Of a stretch of DNA of 64,000 nt, positions 46,669 through 57,990 are shown piece by piece. Below the pieces are notes generated by a model. The model was not told where the DNA came from and did no database searches. It saw only the letters and a program-made list of their open reading frames with translations. Origin of the DNA: Megaustenia siamemsis (Eukaryota > Mollusca > Gastropoda > Stylommatophora > Ariophantidae); assembly GCA_032433765.1 (NCBI GenBank), contig JAVIAB010000159.1, positions 61,830,810 to 61,894,809 of the forward strand, written 5' to 3'. Every line of letters begins with the position of its first letter. Position 1 is the stretch's first letter. Position numbers and translations under genes: made by a program.

Positions 46669-47740
46669 TGATAATGAGATTTTTTTTTTTACTTTGCCTT
46701 TTGGATAAGCTGTTTAATTTGTTATTCTCTTGTTTTTTCTCTTCTCTTCTTTCCATTCTTTCTGCCTGTTGCTACAGTTTTCTCAATGTCTTCTGCTCGC
46801 ATCACGTGTCCAGTAAATGTAGATTGTGTTTTCCATATGATTCTTATGTTATTTTGGTTTATCCAGTTCGATTTAAACATTCTTCGTTAGTGATAGTTGC
46901 TATCTATGGAAATCGTAGCATTCCTCAGATAAACCACATCTCAGCTGCCTCTAATGTTCTTTGTGTTGTCTTACTTTACGCCCATGACTCACTTCCATAT
47001 AGTAAAACAGTTTGCTGCAACCTTTCATGACACATTTTCTAACATTAATTGACAATGATTTTTACATAGGATGTTTTTCACTTGATTTATTTCATTCTAT
47101 GCTTGTCCTATTCTGCTTGTAAATTGTGCAATGCATCTGCCATCTGATGTTATCATTGATCTAAGGTATTTGAATCGATGCACTTGTTTCAGAATTATTT
47201 CTTTTGACCTTTATTCTACATTCTTGTGTGTTCGTTTTCTTTGATATTGTCATAGTTTTTGTCTTTTTGATGTTGAGGGCCAGGCCTTTCAGTTCACTTT
47301 CTGCCACAGTTTTATCTAACAGATTTTGTTGTTCTTGTTGGTTTCTGCTATCAATACCATGTCATCTGATCACCTGAGTTTCATTATGTTGCTCACCCTC
47401 CCCACTCATCTTTAATGCCAGGCTTGTCCACAATTGTTCTTAAAATATGTTCCTTGAACATAGAAATAGATATGATAACAATACATTCCCTTGTTACACT
47501 CCTTGACCTATTTGTTGATAGACTTCATGTTTGTTTTCACTAATGACAGCATCTTGTTTCCAACATACAAGTTTAATAATCATACGATCTTTACTGTCTA
47601 ATTTTATTTTTTATATTTAAAATGATATTTTCAAGCATTTTGTTTACATGTTCATGACTGGCTTTATCGACAGCTTTGGTGTAGTTAATGAAGCCTAGTT
47701 GTGTTACTTTATGTGCCTCCAAGGCTATCACCGCCAGTGG
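46669..47740 (-). pseudogene. LINE fragment (L-I), reverse transcriptase to 3' end
   Basis: Read on the minus strand from 47740: a GFINYTKAVDKASHE-like motif, a decayed catalytic region reading SDDMVLIAE, then LNIKKTKTMTISKK and downstream pieces with many stops. It is the same general type as L-A to L-C but diverged. Confidence 0.75.
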
Positions 47741-47819
47741 GGTAAAAATGACATTTTGAGTTCCTTTTTCTTGAACTAATCACAATTGCTCATCCGATGC
47801 TTATCATGAATATAATTTC

Positions 47820-48660
47820 AAATTTTAAATTTATGAATATCAAAAAGACTAAAACTATGATCATAAACAAAGAAAATACTAAAACCCACATGTGGGTATC
47901 AAAATTGAAGGAATAGACCTGGAGACAGTTAAGAACTACATATATCTTGGACATACTATAACAAGTGATGGAAGATGTAAAACTGAAATAAACAAAAAAA
48001 TAGGAATGGCAACAAGTAATTTTAATTTCATGAAGAACATACCAACATCAAAACAAATAACACCAGGGCTAAAACTAAGAACAGCAAAATGGTATGTCTT
48101 CTCAACATTCCTATATGGTGCTGAAACTTGGACATTGGACAAGAAAACAGAACAGATAATTAAAGACTTTGAAATTTGGATATATAGAAGAATAGGTAGA
48201 ATTGGATGGCTGAAACTAAGAATGGCAAAATGTTACGTCTTTTCAATATTCATGTATGGTGCAGAAACATGGACATTAGACAAGAAAACAGAACAGAAAA
48301 CTGAAGCCTTTGAAATGTGGGTTTATAGAAGAATAGGTAGAATTGGATGGAAGGAAAAGATAACAAACGATGAAGTTTTAAAACAACTGAAAATAAAAAA
48401 GAGAACTACTAAATACAATTAAGACAAGACAAATGAATTTTTGGGGGCATGTTAAAAAGACACAACAGCCTACTAAAAGTAATATTGGAAGGAAAAATAC
48501 AAGGTAAGAGAGGCAGGGGCAGACCAAGACTAACATGGACGAGTAACATCAAAAGATGGACAAGTCAATCTATGTCAGCCTGTACCATCAAAGCAAGAAA
48601 TAGAATAGAATGGCGATCCATGGTAGCCAACCTTCGTTGCGGGTAGGGCACACAATGATG
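47820..48660 (+). pseudogene. L-A LINE C-terminal region with internal duplication
   Basis: It resembles residues from about 600 of the intact L-A protein: IKIEGIDLETV, YLGHTITSDG, LYGAETWTLD. The LYGAETWTLD...RRIGRIGW block of about 145 bp is present twice in tandem (about 48066-48209 and 48210-48350). A frameshift follows near 48420. The copy ends at the L-A 3' terminus (CCAACCTTCGTTGCGGGTAG). Confidence 0.9.
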
Positions 48661-48978
48661 ATGACGATGGATGGAAGGAAAAGAAAACAAACGATGAAGT
48701 CTTTAAAAAACTAAAAATGAAAAGAGAACTAGCAAACACAATTCAAACAAGATAAATGCAATTTTTGGGCCATGTTAACAGCCTACTAAAAGTAATCCTG
48801 GAGGGGAAAATACAAGGTAAAAGAAGCAGAGGCAGATCAAGACTAACATGGACGAGTGACATAAAAAGATGGACAAATCAGCCTATGACAACATGCACCA
48901 TCTAACCAAGAGAAAAAGCAGGTTGGCATCCATGGTAGCCAACATTCGCTGCAGAGATGGCACTTGATGATGATTTAT
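48661..48978 (+). pseudogene. Second L-A 3' end, head-to-tail
   Basis: Directly after the previous copy's tail (ATGATGATGACGATGG) another L-A 3' portion starts, at GGATGGAAGGAAAAGAAAAC, and runs to GCACTTGATGATGATTT. Stops occur throughout. Confidence 0.87.
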
Positions 48979-48989
48979 ATATTATCTGG

Positions 48990-49680
48990 TCATGGCACTT
49001 GTCCTTATTACGACAAATGATCAACTAATAAAATCCAATCTTGACACAAATGATCAACTATTATAATCTAATCTTGACACAAATGATCAACTATTATAAT
49101 CTAATCTTGGCACAAATGATCAACTATTATAATCTAATCTTGACACAAATGATCAACTATTATAATCTAATATTGACACAAATGATCAACTATTATAATC
49201 TAATCTTGACACAAATGATCAACTATTATAATCTAATCTTGACACAAATGATCAACTATTATAATCTAATCTTGACACAAATGATCAACTATTATAATCT
49301 AATCTTGACACAAATGATCAACTATTATAATCTAATCTTGACACAAATGATCAACTATTATAATCTAATCTTGACACCAATGGCGAACTAATATAATCTA
49401 AACTTGACACAAATGGTCAACTAATATAATATAATCTTGACACAAATGGTCAACTAATACAATCTAATCTTGACATAAATGATCAACTAATATAATCTAA
49501 TCTTGACACAAATGGGCAGCTATTATAATCTGATGTTGACACAAATGATCAACTATTATAATCTAATCTTGACACAAATGGTCAACTATTATAATATAAT
49601 CTTGACACAATGGTCGACAGATATATTCTAATTTTACCACAAATAATGAACTAGTATATTCTAATCTTAACACAAATCAC
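48990..49680. repeat. 33-bp tandem array in intron 1, right part
   Basis: The unit is TGATCAACTATTATAATCTA then ATCTTGACACAAA, about 20 copies. It is uniform up to 49375 and diverged after that. The last units (TATATTCTAATCTTAACAC) resemble the array at 45951 more closely. Confidence 0.95.
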
Positions 49681-49717
49681 CATCCCCAAATCGTCTGTTT
49701 TTCTAACCTCTTTTTAG

Positions 49718-49859
49718 ATTGCGACGACGATAAGATTTTTGGAAATTGTAAGGCCGCTAAAGGTTGCCACAGACCACTAGATAGATTCATCACAGGGAAT
49801 TATGACATTCCCACATTTTCAGCTTTGGCTGATGTGGCTAAGCTTGACCAGTTGTGTCA
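49718..49859 (+). CDS. Secreted Cys-rich protein, exon 2
   Basis: The acceptor is TTCTAACCTCTTTTTAG (49701-49717) and the donor is TGTCA|GTGAGTTT at 49860. The 142-bp exon takes up the phase-1 codon from exon 1 and ends with CA in phase 2. It encodes CDDDKIFGNCKAAKGC, then an uninterrupted segment ending LADVAKLDQLC, with four cysteines and no stop. Its codons look normal, in contrast with the surrounding satellite and LINE debris. The mature N terminus would be acidic and Cys-rich. Confidence 0.82.
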
Positions 49860-50040
49860 GTGAGTTTGTGCAAAATAATATAGATTTTATATGTTTATAC
49901 AGTTGAGTTGTAATTTATGTGTTTATTCTACTTAGTTGTAATGTATGTGCTTATTTGACTGAGTTGCAATGTACGTGTTTATTTTGCTGAGTTATAACGT
50001 AACCAGTTGTTGTATTGTATAGCACTATCTCCATATTCCG
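49860..50040 (+). other. Start of intron 2
   Basis: AT-rich sequence in which GAGTTGTAATTTATGTGTTTATT-like units repeat about four times, each 35-40 bp. Nothing else is seen before the L-F element. Confidence 0.5.
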
Positions 50041-52100
50041 TGCCCAGGCATAGTAGGCAAAGTGAAACGAAGCTCCAGACTCTCAGTCTGTGGTTCTGTA
50101 AAGGAAGAGAATTATATTTTTTTCTGACGAGGTCTGCGTGTCGAAGAACCACGTCCACATAGAGTAGGCTTCGCTGTACATAACAAACATAATAACTCCA
50201 TAACCACACCAAAAGGAGTGTCCGAACGCTCAATGATACTCCAGCTGCATACAAAGAGTGGATTAATAAATATCATTAGTGCCTATGCACCAACGTTGGC
50301 TGCATCAGACGAGGAGAAAGAGAATTTTTACCAACAACTTCAAATGATCATCGACTCACTTCCAAAAGATGAGCTATTATATATACTCGGTGATTTCAAC
50401 GCACGCACAGGATCTGATCAACAATCTTTTCCAACATGCCTAGGCCATCACGGCATTGGAAAAATCAACGAAAATGGCCAGAGACTCCTAGAATTCTGTT
50501 CAGATAATCATCTATGTGTAACAAATACTTACTTTAATATAAAACATAAACATAAAGTAACATGTCGTCTTGCTAGAAGTGGTCAATGCCACCAACTAGA
50601 CCTAGTTCTTACACGTAGGCAGTCTTTAAATAACATCAGAATAACACGAACATATCACAGTGCAGAATGCAACACAGACCACGCTCTAGTCATCAGTAAG
50701 ATCAAAGCCAGAAGTAGTCGTATCTACAAATCAAGAGAGCCTCCAGCAGCCAAGATTAACATCACAGCGACTAAAATCTCATCAAATAAAGACATTTTAG
50801 ATCTAAGTTTGAAGAACTGGTAGAAGAAGTAGAAGATTCATTAAGTGTGGATGACAACTGGTGCTCCCTGAAAACACACATATATAATTGTGCTCTATCC
50901 AGCTAAGGCCATAAAAGGTTCCCAAAGAACGACTGGGTCGAAGAAAATGTAGCAAGACTAGACCCACTAATAGCTAATAAGAAAAAGGCACTACTGAACT
51001 TCAAAAATAACCCCAATCAAATCACCAAGGATCAGCTTAAACATGTACAAACCACTCTACAACGCGTTACAAGAAGATGCGCAAATGAATACTGGAACAA
51101 TCTATGCTTTGAAATACAGAATGCATCAGACAGGGGCGACTCAAAAACCATGCATGACAATATAAAAATGGCCCATGGACCAAAAATAACCAAATTGCCC
51201 CCCCTAAAATCCAAGTTTAGAGAACCTATTACTCACAAGGGACAACAAATGAAAAGATGGGTTGAACACTACTCCAACCTATACCATGATGACAGACCAG
51301 CAAGCACAGCTCTAGAACACAACTACAACCTACACCATGATGACAGCCCAGCAAGCACAGCTCTAGAACACTACTCCAACCTATACCATGATGACAGACC
51401 AGCAAGCACAGCTCTTGAACACTGCTCCAACCTATACCATGATGACAGCCCAGCAAGCACAGCTCTAGAACACTACTCCAACCTATACCATGATGACAGC
51501 CCAGCAAGCACAGCTCTAGAACATTACTCCAACCTATACCATGATGACAGCCCAGCAAGCACAGCTCTAGAACACTACTCCAACCTATACCATGATGACA
51601 GCCCAGCAAGCACAGTTCTAGCACAATCAATACCCAAACATCCTACAATGTCTGAGCTGGATGTTGAGCCTACTATGAACGAACTTGCTGACGCTATAAA
51701 TGCCCTCTCAAGAGGAAAAGCTGCAGAAAATGACAACATTCCCACAGATGTACTAAAGGAAAACTTAAACGTACTACTTCCACATCTATACAAACTGTTA
51801 ATTAAATGCTGGAGACAGGAGAAATACCCCATGAAATGCTAAGATCATAACGCTGTACAAAAGCAAAGGAGACAGGGGCGATTGCAATAATTACAGAGGC
51901 ATTTCTCTCCTTAGCACAGCCGGCAAGGCTTTTGCTAGAGCCATATTAAAACGCCTACATAGACTTGCAGAACGTGTGCTTCCCGAGTCCCAATGCGGCT
52001 TCAGAGCCGGGAGATCAACCATGGACATGATTTTCACACTTAGACAACGGCAAGAAAAATGTCGAGAACAAAATATGCCGCTCTATATTGCCTATATATC
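50041..52100 (+). pseudogene. L-F LINE, endonuclease and first part of reverse transcriptase
   Basis: The endonuclease frame 50218-50823 has NIISAYAPT, LYILGDFNARTG, CLGHHGIGKINENGQRLLEF, TNTYF and CNTDHALVIS, so its catalytic motifs are present. A stop at 50821 and stops near 50900 break the frame. From 51150 the linker contains seven 17-residue repeats, then LSRGKAAENDNIPTDVLKE. A frameshift near 51840 precedes NYRGISLLSTAGKAFARAIL and ESQCGFRAGRST. The element stops at PLYIAYI, where a Penelope-like fragment begins, and continues at 53019. Confidence 0.9.
51264..51620 (+). repeat. 51-bp coding repeat (7 copies) in the L-F linker
   Basis: Each unit encodes HYSNLYHDDSPASTALE (17 residues) with few differences. 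The L-F copy at 42000 has only one unit (HYSSLYSEDRPAS), so this is an expansion in this copy or its recent source. Confidence 0.95.
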
Positions 52101-52106
52101 CATATT

Positions 52107-52150
52107 GATGGCATAAATGATGTGTGTCCCGCAACATCATTTATGCCATC
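52107..52150. repeat. Perfect 16-bp inverted repeat at the L-F/Penelope junction
   Basis: GATGGCATAAATGATG (52107-52122) and its exact complement CATCATTTATGCCATC (52135-52150) flank a 12-base loop. The right arm is part of the GIY-YIG coding sequence, so the left arm is an inverted copy of it. Confidence 0.95.
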
Positions 52151-53018
52151 ACATGCCAACGATGCCACATGACCTATATTGGTGAGTCTGGGAGAAGATT
52201 AGCGGAAAAAGATGTTGTGAACATCTACGTGATGTCCAACAGAATACTGGTACTCCGGTGTCTTCCCACTCCCCTGATCACAAGGGCAAAGACGACATCC
52301 GTGTCACTGGTATTGTCCTTTGTCACTATGGCGACCGCAGCCGCTTTACTTTGGAAAATCGCCTCATAGTCCAGTATGGTTCGCTGATCCCACGTGGTAT
52401 GAATGTATCACACTCATACACATATTTTCCTTTTGGTTGTTCCTTCCCTTTTTTCATATCCTTCTCTCTTGCACATAGTTTGGTTTCTTTGGTCTATCTA
52501 CTATGCCATGCTATTTATAGTTCTTCTCCTCTAGTCCCCAATGAGACACTTCGGTGTTCTCCTCTATACCTTTTTTCTGTGCTCCTTACCCCTCATTTGT
52601 TTTTATTGTACCCTACTCTCGGACATCTATCTCTTGCTGCCTTTTGAGCACCTGTTGGTCTGTTGTTCTATTCTTTCTCCTTTGTGTTTGCACACTGACC
52701 CCTGTGTGAACTCCTCTGGTTCTGTGTGCATTTGCGCACTTTTTTGCACGTTTCTGTACGTTCACGACAGCCGCACTGGGTTGCAATTTCCTTTCGTTTT
52801 AACCTCGTCCTACACACAGGATAGACTTTTTTGTTTTATTTTACACACTTCGATTGTTTTTGTTTTGGATGTTTCGTTATTAGTTGTGTGTGTTTTTTTT
52901 TTGTTTGTTCCTGCGGAAGGCCTATTTGGCCGAAACGTCGTTCAGTCTGTGTCGTCTACTTGTCACGTAAAACTTCTTACATACCATTTTTTTTCTATTT
53001 TTAAATTTTTCCTTAAAC
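52107..53018 (+). pseudogene. Penelope-like element fragment: GIY-YIG endonuclease end and 3' region
   Basis: Starting at 52135 the plus strand encodes NIIYAITCQRCHMTYIGESG, the signature of the GIY-YIG endonuclease found at the C-terminal end of Penelope-like retroelement proteins. A frameshift near 52230 moves the rest to another frame: VSSHSPDHKGKDDIRVTGIV, then LENRLIVQYGSLIPRGMN. The 3' region follows, with the GGCCTATTTGGCCGAAACGT motif at about 52920. The reverse transcriptase is absent. Confidence 0.87.
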
Positions 53019-54325
53019 AGAGATGGGCTCTACATGGTGTTAGAAAGCATAGGCTGCCCACCTAATTTAAGCTGATTATGTCCTTTGATAAAGACATGAA
53101 TGGTAAAATCTACTTTCATGGGAGTTCATCAGAGAGTTTTAAAGTCAACAACGGAGTGAAACAGAGATGTGGCCTCGTCCCCACCCTTTCTGGTATATTT
53201 TTTTGCTGCCCTCCTAAATTAAGCCTTCGAAAACAGCTCAGGAGATATTTACATTCGCACAAGATCAGATGGCTCACTGTTCAACTTCGCACGACTAAGA
53301 GCGAAAATGAAAACAAATGTTGCCCTACTAAAAGAACTTTTATTTGCTGACGATGCAGCTCAAGTCCCTAATACACCCATACACGCATAGCCACCCTACA
53401 ATAGCTGATCAACAACCTGGACAAAGCATGCGATCTTTTTCCACTGTCAATTAATGTTCAGAAGACTAAGTCAAGACGACATCAAACCTCTACCAATTAC
53501 TCTAAAAGATTGTCCACTAGAATTAGTTCTGAAATTCACATATCTTGGATCCACAGTTACGCAAACCATCTCTCTTGATGAAAAAATAAACTGTCGAATT
53601 GGTAAGGCAGCTACGACCTTCGGCAAACTCACAAAAAGGGCCTGGAACAACACGAAACTAACACTAAAGACTAAACTCCTAATATATCAAACGTGTGTGC
53701 TTAGCACACTATTATATGGATCCGAAACCTGGACAACATACTCAAACCAGGAAAAAAAGACTAAATGTCTTCCACATGCGATGTCTCCGCAAATTAATGC
53801 ACATCAAATGGCAGGACAAAATAACTAACTTAACTGTCCTGCAACGTGCTAAGACCCCAACAATCTTGTCAATGCTCAGTAGTCGAAGACTAAGATGGCT
53901 GGGGCACGTCCAGCGAATGGAAGAAAATCGCATTCCTAGGCAAATACTATATGGTGAACTAACACACGGAAAAAGACAAATCGGCAGACCTAAACTACGA
54001 TATAGAGATATCTGAAAATCATCTCTGAAAGACTTCTCCATATGTGAAAATGACTGGGAACATCTGGCAAGTAATCGCACATCATGGAGAGCATGTATAA
54101 TGAACGGTATAACATCATTTGAGACTGTGCTAAGTCAAAACTTAGAAGAGAAAAGACTGATGAAAAAGGATGGAAAACCCTGTGGATCAGTGGGCCTGAC
54201 TTGTTCATTCTGTGGCCGTGTGTGTTTGTCAAACATTGGTAGAATTAGCCACGAGAGAAGCTGTTCGACAAAAACAAACCCTCACAAAATACACAATAGC
54301 ATTCACTAGACCGACTGATAAGACG
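53019..54325 (+). pseudogene. L-F LINE, second half of reverse transcriptase to C terminus
   Basis: It starts at a GLYMVLESIGCPP-like sequence and continues with GVKQRCGLVPTL and a frameshifted FADDAA-like region. Then come LVLKFTYLGSTVTQTISLDE and RRLRWLGHVQRMEENR, and it ends with a Cys/His cluster (CSFCGRVCLSNIGRISHERSC-type). Several frameshifts and stops are present. The copy at 61338 is nearly identical but much less damaged. Confidence 0.9.
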
Positions 54326-54645
54326 AAAAGAGCCATATATATACAAAATATGTAGATACTATTATACAAGATATTTATTTAGAGACTACTATATAAAATA
54401 CTTGAGACTTTCTTTGCAAGATATTTATTTAGAGACTACTATACAAGATTACAATATTTTTACTTAAAGACAACTATACAAGATACTTAGAGACTGCTAT
54501 GCAATATCTTTACTTAGAGACTACTATACAAGATCTTTACTTAGAGACTACTATACAAGATCTTTACTTAGAGACTACTTAACAAGATCTTTACTTAGAG
54601 ACTACTATACAAGATCTTTACTTAGAGACTACTATAAAAGGTACC
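54326..54645. repeat. 27-bp array (short copy)
   Basis: The unit is GAGACTACTATACAAGATCT then TTACTTA, related to the large array at 60060 (which has GATATT in place of GATCTT). It directly follows the L-F 3' end. Confidence 0.92.
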
Positions 54646-56575
54646 GTTTAGCCCCCCTGTCAGGGTTATGTGAAGCCATTGAAGCAGGTGGTGAATGGTG
54701 TTGTGGGAGCAGCCGAGAAGTAGTGCCGATTATGGTCCCCATACCGCGATGGCAGGCAGAAGATCTCATGTATAGAGACAATGGCTGCGATCTCCGACTA
54801 GTACAGTCACTGCCAAGTATGACATGAATGGCAAACTACCTTCTTACATTGCCTAGACGAATCATGACAAATCACAACTTAATATCTACAGCTAACGACG
54901 TTAATAGGGACTCCACAGCGATCTCGTCCGGTAGAGAGCGTCATGTGCTACAGGTAGCACCCGATCGTCATCAAGTTACTGGGTGCAAGCTAACAAATAG
55001 AGATACTAGCAATATAATCTTGGAACATTAGATCAGCATTCTAGGTTGGTAATATAGAAAAGATTAGTCAAAAATGAAGAGAATGAAATTGAACATCTTG
55101 GGACTATGTGAAATGAGATGGACAGGAGCAGGATTATTACAACGCGACAGCGAAAATGTAATTTACTCTGAGGGAACCACACACGAAAGAGGTGTAGGCA
55201 TCATGTTAGATAGAGAAAGAAGCGAAACAGTGAAAGGATTTTGGTCAGTATCAGACAGAATTCTGCTAGTAAAATTGAGAGGTAGACCAATGGATATCAA
55301 CATAATTCAAGCTTATGAACCAACAAGTTATAGCGAAGAAGAAGACATTGACACTTTTTATGAGGAGCTAGAGGCGACCATGGAACAGTGTAAACCCCAA
55401 GAAATAACTATTATATTAGGGGATTTCAATGCAAAGGTAGGAACAGCTAAAGTGCAAAATGTGTCTGGGGGGCATGGCCTTGGAGAGACGAATAACAGAG
55501 GGTTAGATTGATAGATTGATACAGAACAGAGACAGATGGCGAGATTTAATAAAATATCTTTAAAAGAAAACTGCTAGAACAAAAATTCATATAGGAGAAG
55601 GTGTATCTTGGTCTACGCCCTATGGGCCGGTTACGGCTCGAAAGGTCAATAGATAGATAGATAGATTGATAGATTGGGCAAAGACACATGAAATATGATG
55701 ATAGGTAACACGTGGTTGAAACAGCATCCTAGGCAACTATGGACATGGCAAAGCCAAGACAAAAAAGTACACAATCAAATTGATTTTATACTGGTACAGA
55801 GAAGATTCAGGAATGAGCTAACATCGGTTAAAACAAGGCCAGGAGCAGATTGTAATAGTGATCATGTACCAGTCGTTGGAAAGATAAGAATAAAACTGCG
55901 CACATAAATCCCGAAGAAATATAACATTAGAACTAGATATACTTAGAGTAGATATTCAAATGAGTGATAAGTACATTACGATAGTACAATATATATATAT
56001 ATATAATGATATTGAGAAAATGCAGGACATCGAGGAGCAGAGGGAAATGCTCAAACAATCGATTCAACAAACATCAAAAGAAGTTATACCAGTGAAACAA
56101 AAGAAACAACAAAAAGAAATGGATGACAGAAGAAGCAGTATAACTAATGGATTAAAGAAGAAAAACATAAGAAAGAAGAACGGACATACACAATATTGCA
56201 CAAAGAAATCCAGAACAAATGCAGAGAAGCAAAGGGAACAGAAACGTGAAGAAATGGAAAAACAACAAAGAAAGACTCACATTGTATGCATAATCAGTGA
56301 AATGAACAAAGAATTGAAGAAAAGAAGTCAAAGTTTCAGGATGTGTGAAATCAAAGGAAGGAAATATAATAATGGGAGGGAGAAGACAATGGAAAGATGG
56401 ACAGAATATATCAGTCACCTCTATGATGATGAAAGACCAGAGTTAAACAGTTCAAACAAAGACACAGGACCACCAATTATGCAGAGTTAAGTGAAGGACA
56501 CAATTCAACACATGAAAAGAGGCAAAGCTCCAAGTCTCGACAATATAACAATCGAAGAGATACATGCAAATATAT
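54646..56575 (+). pseudogene. L-B LINE, 5' region, endonuclease and linker
   Basis: Bases 54660-55070 look like a 5' UTR. The endonuclease frame 55074-55511 has LNILGLCEMRWTG, NIIQAYEPT, IILGDFNAKVG and GHGLGETNNRG. A 144-bp insertion at 55519 splits it. It resumes at about 55690 with NTWLKQHPRQLWTW, NQIDFILVQRR and SDHVPV. A Lys/Glu-rich linker follows to SLDNITIEEI at 56570, where an internal deletion joins L-C type sequence. Confidence 0.88.
55505..55676 (+). mobile_element. 144-bp short retroposon with (ATAG)n tail and 14-bp target duplication
   Basis: AGATTGATAGATTG occurs at 55505-55518 and 55663-55676, flanking an insertion at 55519-55662. The insertion ends with GGGCCGGTTACGGCTCGAAA then GGTCAATAGATAGATAGAT. 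Removing it restores the LINE endonuclease frame (GLxLIDWAKTHE). There is no clear pol III promoter, so its class is uncertain. Confidence 0.9.
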
Positions 56576-56579
56576 AATA

Positions 56580-56828
56580 ATAGTAGACATAAAAGAAAGG
56601 AATTGAAGTCAACGGCCACAACATAAATAATTTACGATATGCGAATCCTACATTCTTAATAGCAGAAACAGAGAATGAACTACAAGAAATGATAGACATA
56701 ACAGTAAAAGAAAGCAACAAGAAAGGTCTAAGTCTGAAAAGTAAGAAAACAAAAGTAATGGTCATATCGAAGAAATAACCATCACCAGCATACAGTATAA
56801 AAATAAACAGGACACATTTGCAACTATA
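56580..56828 (+). pseudogene. L-C type LINE fragment, left of the DNA transposon
   Basis: It encodes NGHNINNLRYANPTFLIAETENELQEM, in which the catalytic YADD has decayed to YANP, then GLSLKSKKTKVMVISKK and INRTHLQ. The DNA transposon interrupts it at a TA dinucleotide. Confidence 0.83.
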
Positions 56829-57239
56829 GTCCGTTCAGAAATTCATAATCACACCTGAATTAGTTTTGCGTGATAACCGCTTGTTATTTTGGTTTCAAAT
56901 TGTGCATGCAATCTTAGAAAATTAATGGCGCAAAGATTTTGGTATTTTTTATTCCACAAACACAACAGATTTTGCACATCAGCGAATTCCTTTGATCTTT
57001 TATGACGATATCACACAAGTTGATTCAAATTTTAGAGTTTAAGGTAATCGTTTTAAATTTTACAGTTTACTGCAATTCTTGTCAGAGGTGTATCTACATA
57101 GTGCTTACTTGTGGGTTTTGTTCGTTATGTGTATTTGCAAACATGAATTCAATTGGTTACAATTAGTCTTGTCCTTCGATCACCATTAGACCCCAGGACG
57201 TCCTAACTGCAGATGGAATTGAATTCATCTTAATTTTAA

Positions 57240-57989
57240 TCATTCCGAATCTGGCGATTCCAAGAGGTTGATAATCATTACTGGCTGGACAAATAGTAAT
57301 CCATCTCGTTTCCAGTACTCATCTTCCACCCGCAGCACATGTTCAACACACTTCTTCCAGAACGGAATGTCAATTTTTGAGAGAGACTCGCGTGTCAGAA
57401 CTTCAACATCACACAACGTCCTTTTCTGTTCTGCAACTTGTCCTTTGACGTGAGCCCAGACAAGTTCGATTGGATTAAGGTGCGCATGATATGCAGGGAG
57501 TCGAAGAGAGGTGTGGCCGTATTTCTCAATGATTTTGTCAACATGGTACACCTTTTTCTTATTCGTATTCTTCAAAAGTTGTAACAATTCGGGTTTTAAA
57601 TATGTGTCGTCAAATTTGACATTTTCATTCGCAAGCCATGTCCTAATTTGCTCTTTTGTATTTGATGCAGTAGGCACTTTGTCTTCCTCTGATACGACAT
57701 TGTGGTATGATGAATTATCCATGACAATGCATGAAGGTCTCTCCAGGATTGGTAAAAGATCGTTCTCCAACCAGTGCCTGAAAATGTTTCCATTCATTTC
57801 AGTTTGGTAGTCCCTACCGTCGATACTTTTTGATTGGAAAATAAGTCCCGCATCATGGACAAATCCGTTTTCAGTGCTTCCAGCATGCGTTAATATAATG
57901 CGCTGGCCTTTGCTGCTCGGAATTGTTCTTTTGAGTTTGCCATTTACTGACTGCCATTCTTTAGCATAGGTGTGGTGTGCGTTGACCCA
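57240..57989 (-). pseudogene. Transposase, C-terminal part (catalytic domain)
   Basis: Continues from the N-terminal part after removal of a LINE. It encodes WVNAHHTYAKEW, IVMDNSSYH (second catalytic Asp, codon 57717-57719) and LPAYHAHLNPIELVWAHVKG (catalytic Glu, codon 57465-57467). I count 83 residues between these two acids, far more than the usual 34-41 of Tc1 and mariner. This recalls the DD82E (Sailor) group of the IS630/Tc1/mariner superfamily, but assignment needs a search. The frame is open from the LINE boundary to the stop at 57240. Confidence 0.88.
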
Positions 57990-57990
57990 T

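Noticed and set aside
45951..49680. CRISPR-like regular repeats
   Set aside because: Repeats are contiguous without unique spacers, and the genome is eukaryotic.
54660..55070. A separate short gene upstream of the L-B endonuclease
   Set aside because: The sequence runs directly into L-B and looks like its 5' UTR; no independent frame is convincing.
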